34,983 nt of DNA from an uncultured Spartobacteria bacterium. GTDB lineage: Bacteria; Verrucomicrobiota; Verrucomicrobiia; Chthoniobacterales; UBA6821. The position numbers and the translations under genes are program-made. Shown here one piece after another: positions 31,385-34,983 of the stretch (position 1 is its first letter; every line of letters starts with the position of its first letter). Location of the stretch: the NCBI GenBank assembly GCA_903868795.1, contig CAIPWR010000002.1, positions 1 to 34,983 of the forward strand. The letters are read 5' to 3'. The notes under the pieces are model-generated. The model was given only the letters and a program-made list of their open reading frames with translations, did not search any database and was not told the origin of the DNA.

Positions 31385-33321
31385 AAAAGAGTCAATCCGA
31401 CACCTCAGCCACAGCTTCCGCCGGAAGCCTCTCTCTCAAGGTGGAAGGACTGGCCGTTTCAACCGGTGATTCCGGCCACGAGTTGTTGAAAGATATCTCG
31501 CTCTCCGTGAAGCCCGGTGAGTTTGTCTGCGTACTCGGCCCGAGCGGGGCCGGAAAGACCACCCTGGTGCGCACGCTGCTTGGACAACTGACCCCTAGTA
31601 GGGGTGAAATCCGATTCGGATCGCTTCGGGTGAGCGGAGACTCCGAGCTTCTCAACGGCCTGATCGGATACGTGCCTCAAAAGGAAATCGTTCATGATGA
31701 ACTCCCGGTCGGAAGGGCCCTGAAGTATGCGGCAAAACTGCGACTCCCCCCCTCCTTGAGCAAGCAGGAGATTACTGATCGCATCCATGGGATCGAGAAG
31801 GATGTGGGGATATCCCACCTTCATGAGACGCCGGTAGGAAATCTTTCTGGAGGCGAGTCGAAGCGGGTCAGCCTCGCAGTGGAACTACTTTCCTTGCCAC
31901 GCATCCTGATTGTCGACGAGGCGACGAGCAGCCTTGATCCGGCCAGTGATGCGCGGATCATGCACCTCCTCGCCGAGTATGCAAAAAAATACTCTATCAC
32001 GCTCCTTTGCATTACCCACCACCTTGAAAACGCCAAACTTGCCGACCGCCTGCTCATCCTTGCCTCAGGACATTTGGTCTGGTCGGGCGGCGTGAAGGAG
32101 GCGCTGAATCACTTCGGTGTCCACCGGCTCTCGCAGATCTACCTGCTGCTTGAGGATCAGCCCGTCGATCAATGGGTCAGCCTCCACAAGGTTTTTCAAC
32201 TGCAGGAGGGTGAGGCCAAGGATGAATCCGCAATCGAAGACAAACCACACCAGGCGGCGATGCGACCCGGATGGGTCCGTCAGTTCAGGGCCCTGTTGCA
32301 GCGGGGACTGGAGGTCCTCTTCCGCGACAGACGCTCGCTTGTGTTTCTGATGGGGGTTCCGTTGCTCATGGTGGCGATTGCCTACGCTGCGTTTGCCAAG
32401 GAGCAATTTGACCAGAAAGCGTTCCTCTCCAGGCCGCTGGAGCCGAGGGAAATCCAGCTGGCCGGACAACTCTGGGGCAACACTTTAAGAGCCCTCGCCT
32501 TGTCCGATACTAATGAGGACGAGGGAATCAGTGTCCCCGCTCAAATCCGCGTCTTTTTGGATAAGGAGCCCGACTTGCAGCAGCGACTCCGCTCACCGGA
32601 AACCGCCTTGATCGTGAAAGAGGCTCTTGCCGGTAAGATTCCTGTTGTACCCGAGAAGAAGATCATCAATCCGTGGCCGACGTGGAAGTTTCGCTTCACG
32701 GTGTTGTTCGGAATGCTCATCCTCGGGTTCCTTGCAGGACTCACGGAGATCGTGAAAGAGCGCCCAATTCTCGAAAGAGAGTCTGCCAACGGCGTCAGAA
32801 CCAGTGCCTACCTCGCCTCGAAATTTGTCCTGCTGGGGGTGGTGTTGGCCATCCAGATTGTCCCTTCTACTTGCTTGCTTCAGGGAATATTTCGACTAAC
32901 GACGGCAGGGGCATCTTTGGGCGCCCTTGGTCCGTTCCTTCTCGTCGGTTGGCTCTCTGCGATGGTCTGCGCGGGTATTGGTCTTGTCATTTCAGGGCTT
33001 GTGAAGTCCCGTGATCAGGCACTACTGACACTCCCTCTGCTCATTCTCCCCCAACTGGTTCTTTGTGGCATGTTGATCAGATTGACCGGAGGGGCGCTGA
33101 CAACCATTGCCCAACTTTTTGTTCCCGCCTTCTGGGCCTTTCGGGGATCCATCGACTACGTCACGTTGAACTCTCCCTTCCCCCTCTACGAGATCGGAGA
33201 GCATTTCACGACGAGACAGGCGATCGGCGCCCTCTCCCTGCAGTTGGCTGGCGTCATGCTGCTGGCTTATCTGGTTCTTGTTTGGAGTCTGCACAGGCAC
33301 TTTTTGCGAAAAGTAGATTGA
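31381..33321 (+). CDS. ABCG-type ABC transporter (ATPase fused to ABC-2 membrane domain)
   Basis: This is a 646-residue half transporter. The ATPase has Walker A GPSGAGKT (53-60), Q-loop Q100, signature LSGGE (155-159), Walker B LIVDE (176-180) and H-loop ITHHLE. The C-terminal part (about 310-640) has one helix near 320, a periplasmic segment, then a cluster of about five helices typical of ABC-2 exporters. The order ATPase-then-membrane is that of eukaryotic ABCG proteins and of bacterial homologues. The ATG lies inside the stop of the redoxin-copper protein gene (ATGA, 31381-31384), so the two are translationally coupled. Export of a lipid-like or haem-like compound connected with that protein is possible but unproven. 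Confidence 0.93.
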   Translation: MKKSQSDTSATASAGSLSLKVEGLAVSTGDSGHELLKDISLSVKPGEFVCVLGPSGAGKTTLVRTLLGQLTPSRGEIRFGSLRVSGDSELLNGLIGYVPQKEIVHDELPVGRALKYAAKLRLPPSLSKQEITDRIHGIEKDVGISHLHETPVGNLSGGESKRVSLAVELLSLPRILIVDEATSSLDPASDARIMHLLAEYAKKYSITLLCITHHLENAKLADRLLILASGHLVWSGGVKEALNHFGVHRLSQIYLLLEDQPVDQWVSLHKVFQLQEGEAKDESAIEDKPHQAAMRPGWVRQFRALLQRGLEVLFRDRRSLVFLMGVPLLMVAIAYAAFAKEQFDQKAFLSRPLEPREIQLAGQLWGNTLRALALSDTNEDEGISVPAQIRVFLDKEPDLQQRLRSPETALIVKEALAGKIPVVPEKKIINPWPTWKFRFTVLFGMLILGFLAGLTEIVKERPILERESANGVRTSAYLASKFVLLGVVLAIQIVPSTCLLQGIFRLTTAGASLGALGPFLLVGWLSAMVCAGIGLVISGLVKSRDQALLTLPLLILPQLVLCGMLIRLTGGALTTIAQLFVPAFWAFRGSIDYVTLNSPFPLYEIGEHFTTRQAIGALSLQLAGVMLLAYLVLVWSLHRHFLRKVD

Positions 33322-33377
33322 ACCTGAAACTGAGGACGCGTGCCGGAGCGATCACCCGGGCCTGAGTCGCCGGAAGC

Positions 33378-34983
33378 TTATCCCGTATGCGGGTGCTCTC
33401 TGGGGCCGTTGAGCAGGGTGCCTATCCAAGTGTAACGGACGAGCCACCGGTAGGAGGCGAGTAGCAGCAGGGTGACGACAACCATCACCAGTACAAACTT
33501 TAGGGAGGGAGGCCAAGGCAGGCTCACCACCGCGATCTGGATCGCCAAAACAAGCGGAAGATGTGCGAGGTACATCCAATAGGCCGAGTCGGAGAACCAA
33601 CGTGCGCGGTAGCCGAGATGACTGCAGTAGCGGGCGAAAAGACCCATGATGCCGAGTGAGACAACCCATGCATAACCACACTGCACGAGTGATCCGGCCC
33701 CGCGATCACCAATCAGAATGAATGCCGCGGGCAAGAGGATAACCAACCCAGTCGGAAGTAAGATCTGCCATCCCCTGCCCATCCTGGTTTCCATGCCGTC
33801 GCGTGAAAAAACCGCAGCACCGAACCAGAAGAAGAGGCCGTAGTAGAGCAGAAGATGGGGAGGAGGAAGAGGGCCTAACCAGGCATCGGGTCCGAGCGGA
33901 GTCCCCATGAAAGCCTGAGGGATCAGGGTGAGAGGTGGAATCCACCAGAGGAATTTCCCGGAGGGTGCGAACCCCGCCCAGACCGCCAAGGCAATGCCAC
34001 CTACCAGCCAGAGCAGCAGCCATAGGAACCAGAGGTGATCGAGCAATTCTTCGTCGTAGAGATGGACAGAATGTCCTTTCACGCTGATCAGGAAATCATT
34101 CGAGACAAGAAACTCCCTGTAACGTGCTGAAACCTGGTCGAACCACGTCGAAAAAGAGAGCGCTCCCCGCGCCGGGGCAAGCACCTCAACGGTGTCATGA
34201 ATTCTTCCGCGCAGTTCAGTATCACCGGGAAGTTCTAGTCCGAGTTTGGCGGCGGCATCCTTCTTCAGCTCCAACGCCGCGGCGCAGAGGCCGAGGGGGG
34301 TCGATCCCGCATTGTTCCGTGCGGAGGGGTCCGACCCATGTTCAAGGAGTAGCCGGACTGTGCCGGGATGGCAGAACAGGGCCGCCTCATGCAATGGGGT
34401 ATTCCCTGACTTATCAATCCAGTGGATATTTGCTCCTCGTTCCAGGAGCAGTGCGACCGCTTGTTCGTTTCCTGAGAGAGAAGCCCAGCAAAGCGGGCTG
34501 AGTCCGTAAGCGGGGTCCTCTTGATTGACCGATGCCCCCATATCGAGTTGACGGATAACCGCTGACAGATCACCCGAGAGAATTGCATTCACAAGGTGAC
34601 TCCGTTCTGCAGGAACGGGAGCATGGAGCATTCGGGCCTCCTTTTTGATGAGATTATCAACAGGGATAATGGTGATCAGGGCAAGCAGCAGCGGAAAAAG
34701 AATCCTCTGTACCCGCTGACGGACCATTCCGCCAAGGCCGTGCCGCTGGAGGATGAACATCGTGAAGAAGCCGCTGATCAGAAAAAACAGCGGCATCCGG
34801 AACATGTGGATCGCTGCATAGGGAATGAAGAAGTATCTGTTTTGGTGGGTGTCCTGAACGGGCCACGGGGTCGGAATAAAACTCAGCAAGGCATGAAGGA
34901 CAATGCCCAATAGCATCGCGATCCCCCGCAACGCATCAAGATCAGTGCGCCTTGCGGAGTCGTCAGCCAAGGACGTCTTGTTC
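33378..34983 (-). CDS. Acyltransferase-3 family membrane protein with inserted ankyrin repeats, 5' end possibly outside window
   Basis: The frame runs to the window edge without a stop. A TTG at 34968-34970 could start it (530 residues, MADDSARRTDLDALRG), but the true start may lie beyond. The N-terminus RRTDLDALRGIAMLLGIVLHA with a catalytic-type His (about residue 26) and FFLISGFF is typical of acyltransferase-3 proteins, which acylate sugars at the membrane. After the third hydrophobic segment, residues 122-235 form about three ankyrin repeats: GLSPLCWASLSGNEQAVALL, NTPLHEAALFCHPGTVRLLL and a partial unit. The remaining helices then resume from about 310 to the end. An ankyrin domain inside this family is unusual and should lie in the cytoplasm or periplasm as a docking module. 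Confidence 0.85.
   Translation of the reverse strand, partial: NKTSLADDSARRTDLDALRGIAMLLGIVLHALLSFIPTPWPVQDTHQNRYFFIPYAAIHMFRMPLFFLISGFFTMFILQRHGLGGMVRQRVQRILFPLLLALITIIPVDNLIKKEARMLHAPVPAERSHLVNAILSGDLSAVIRQLDMGASVNQEDPAYGLSPLCWASLSGNEQAVALLLERGANIHWIDKSGNTPLHEAALFCHPGTVRLLLEHGSDPSARNNAGSTPLGLCAAALELKKDAAAKLGLELPGDTELRGRIHDTVEVLAPARGALSFSTWFDQVSARYREFLVSNDFLISVKGHSVHLYDEELLDHLWFLWLLLWLVGGIALAVWAGFAPSGKFLWWIPPLTLIPQAFMGTPLGPDAWLGPLPPPHLLLYYGLFFWFGAAVFSRDGMETRMGRGWQILLPTGLVILLPAAFILIGDRGAGSLVQCGYAWVVSLGIMGLFARYCSHLGYRARWFSDSAYWMYLAHLPLVLAIQIAVVSLPWPPSLKFVLVMVVVTLLLLASYRWLVRYTWIGTLLNGPREHPHTG

Overview
The window reads like a piece of a Gram-negative, fairly GC-rich chromosome, most probably from the Verrucomicrobiota or a close PVC relative. 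That placement is inferred from gene content: LL-diaminopimelate aminotransferase (DapL), a redoxin/cytochrome c/copper-monooxygenase-like protein, an FeS-type photolyase remnant, and many sugar-acid enzymes. It is not a phylogenetic result. Most genes in the first 17 kb have no Shine-Dalgarno sequence and are preceded by A/C-rich, G-poor leaders.

Region 1 (1-8500, all + strand, gaps of 9-32 nt, last pair overlapping by ATGA) is one catabolic operon. It encodes a GH29 alpha-L-fucosidase-family hydrolase (5' end outside the window), an L-galactose/L-fucose dehydrogenase-like aldo-keto reductase, an RbsD/FucU mutarotase, a cyclase-family metal hydrolase, a UxaE-type tagaturonate epimerase, a zinc dehydrogenase, an SDR of the fructuronate reductase type, a LarA-superfamily protein with the nickel-pincer residues, and a gluconokinase. 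Read in order they spell a complete route: terminal alpha-L-galactose (or L-fucose) -> L-galactonolactone -> L-galactonate -> D-tagaturonate -> D-fructuronate -> D-mannonate -> D-gluconate -> 6-phosphogluconate. The novel step would be a nickel-dependent 2-epimerase replacing mannonate dehydratase. The terminal gluconokinase needs a 6-hydroxyl, so L-galactose fits better than L-fucose (6-deoxy). This is the most interesting system in the window.

Region 2 (8534-14544) holds an AraC-type regulator, convergent with region 1 and divergent from a second sugar operon: SDR, GH88-type unsaturated uronyl hydrolase, small cupin, Gfo/Idh/MocA oxidoreductase and a PfkB kinase resembling 2-keto-3-deoxygluconate kinase. 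This fits catabolism of unsaturated uronic acids released by polysaccharide lyases. Short 'agcctaa/ttaggct' repeats sit between its genes.

Region 3 (14545-22133) is housekeeping and mixed: dapL with a strong bidirectional terminator, an M29-like aminopeptidase-family protein, an FeS photolyase missing its N-terminal domain, a lone periplasmic amino-acid-type binding protein, a TauE/SafE exporter coupled to an APC permease, and the C-terminal scrap of an outer-membrane beta-barrel gene.

Region 4 (22134-34983) is transport and envelope: an MHS-type MFS symporter, a VanX-like dipeptidase, a divergent two-domain chromate-type transporter, a DoxX-DinB-(DedA-ATP-grasp fusion)-TANGO2 run on the + strand, a secreted redoxin/cytochrome c/copper protein translationally coupled to an ABCG-type exporter, and an acyltransferase-3 protein with an ankyrin domain inserted among its membrane segments. 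I saw no tRNA, rRNA, CRISPR array, insertion sequence or phage gene.
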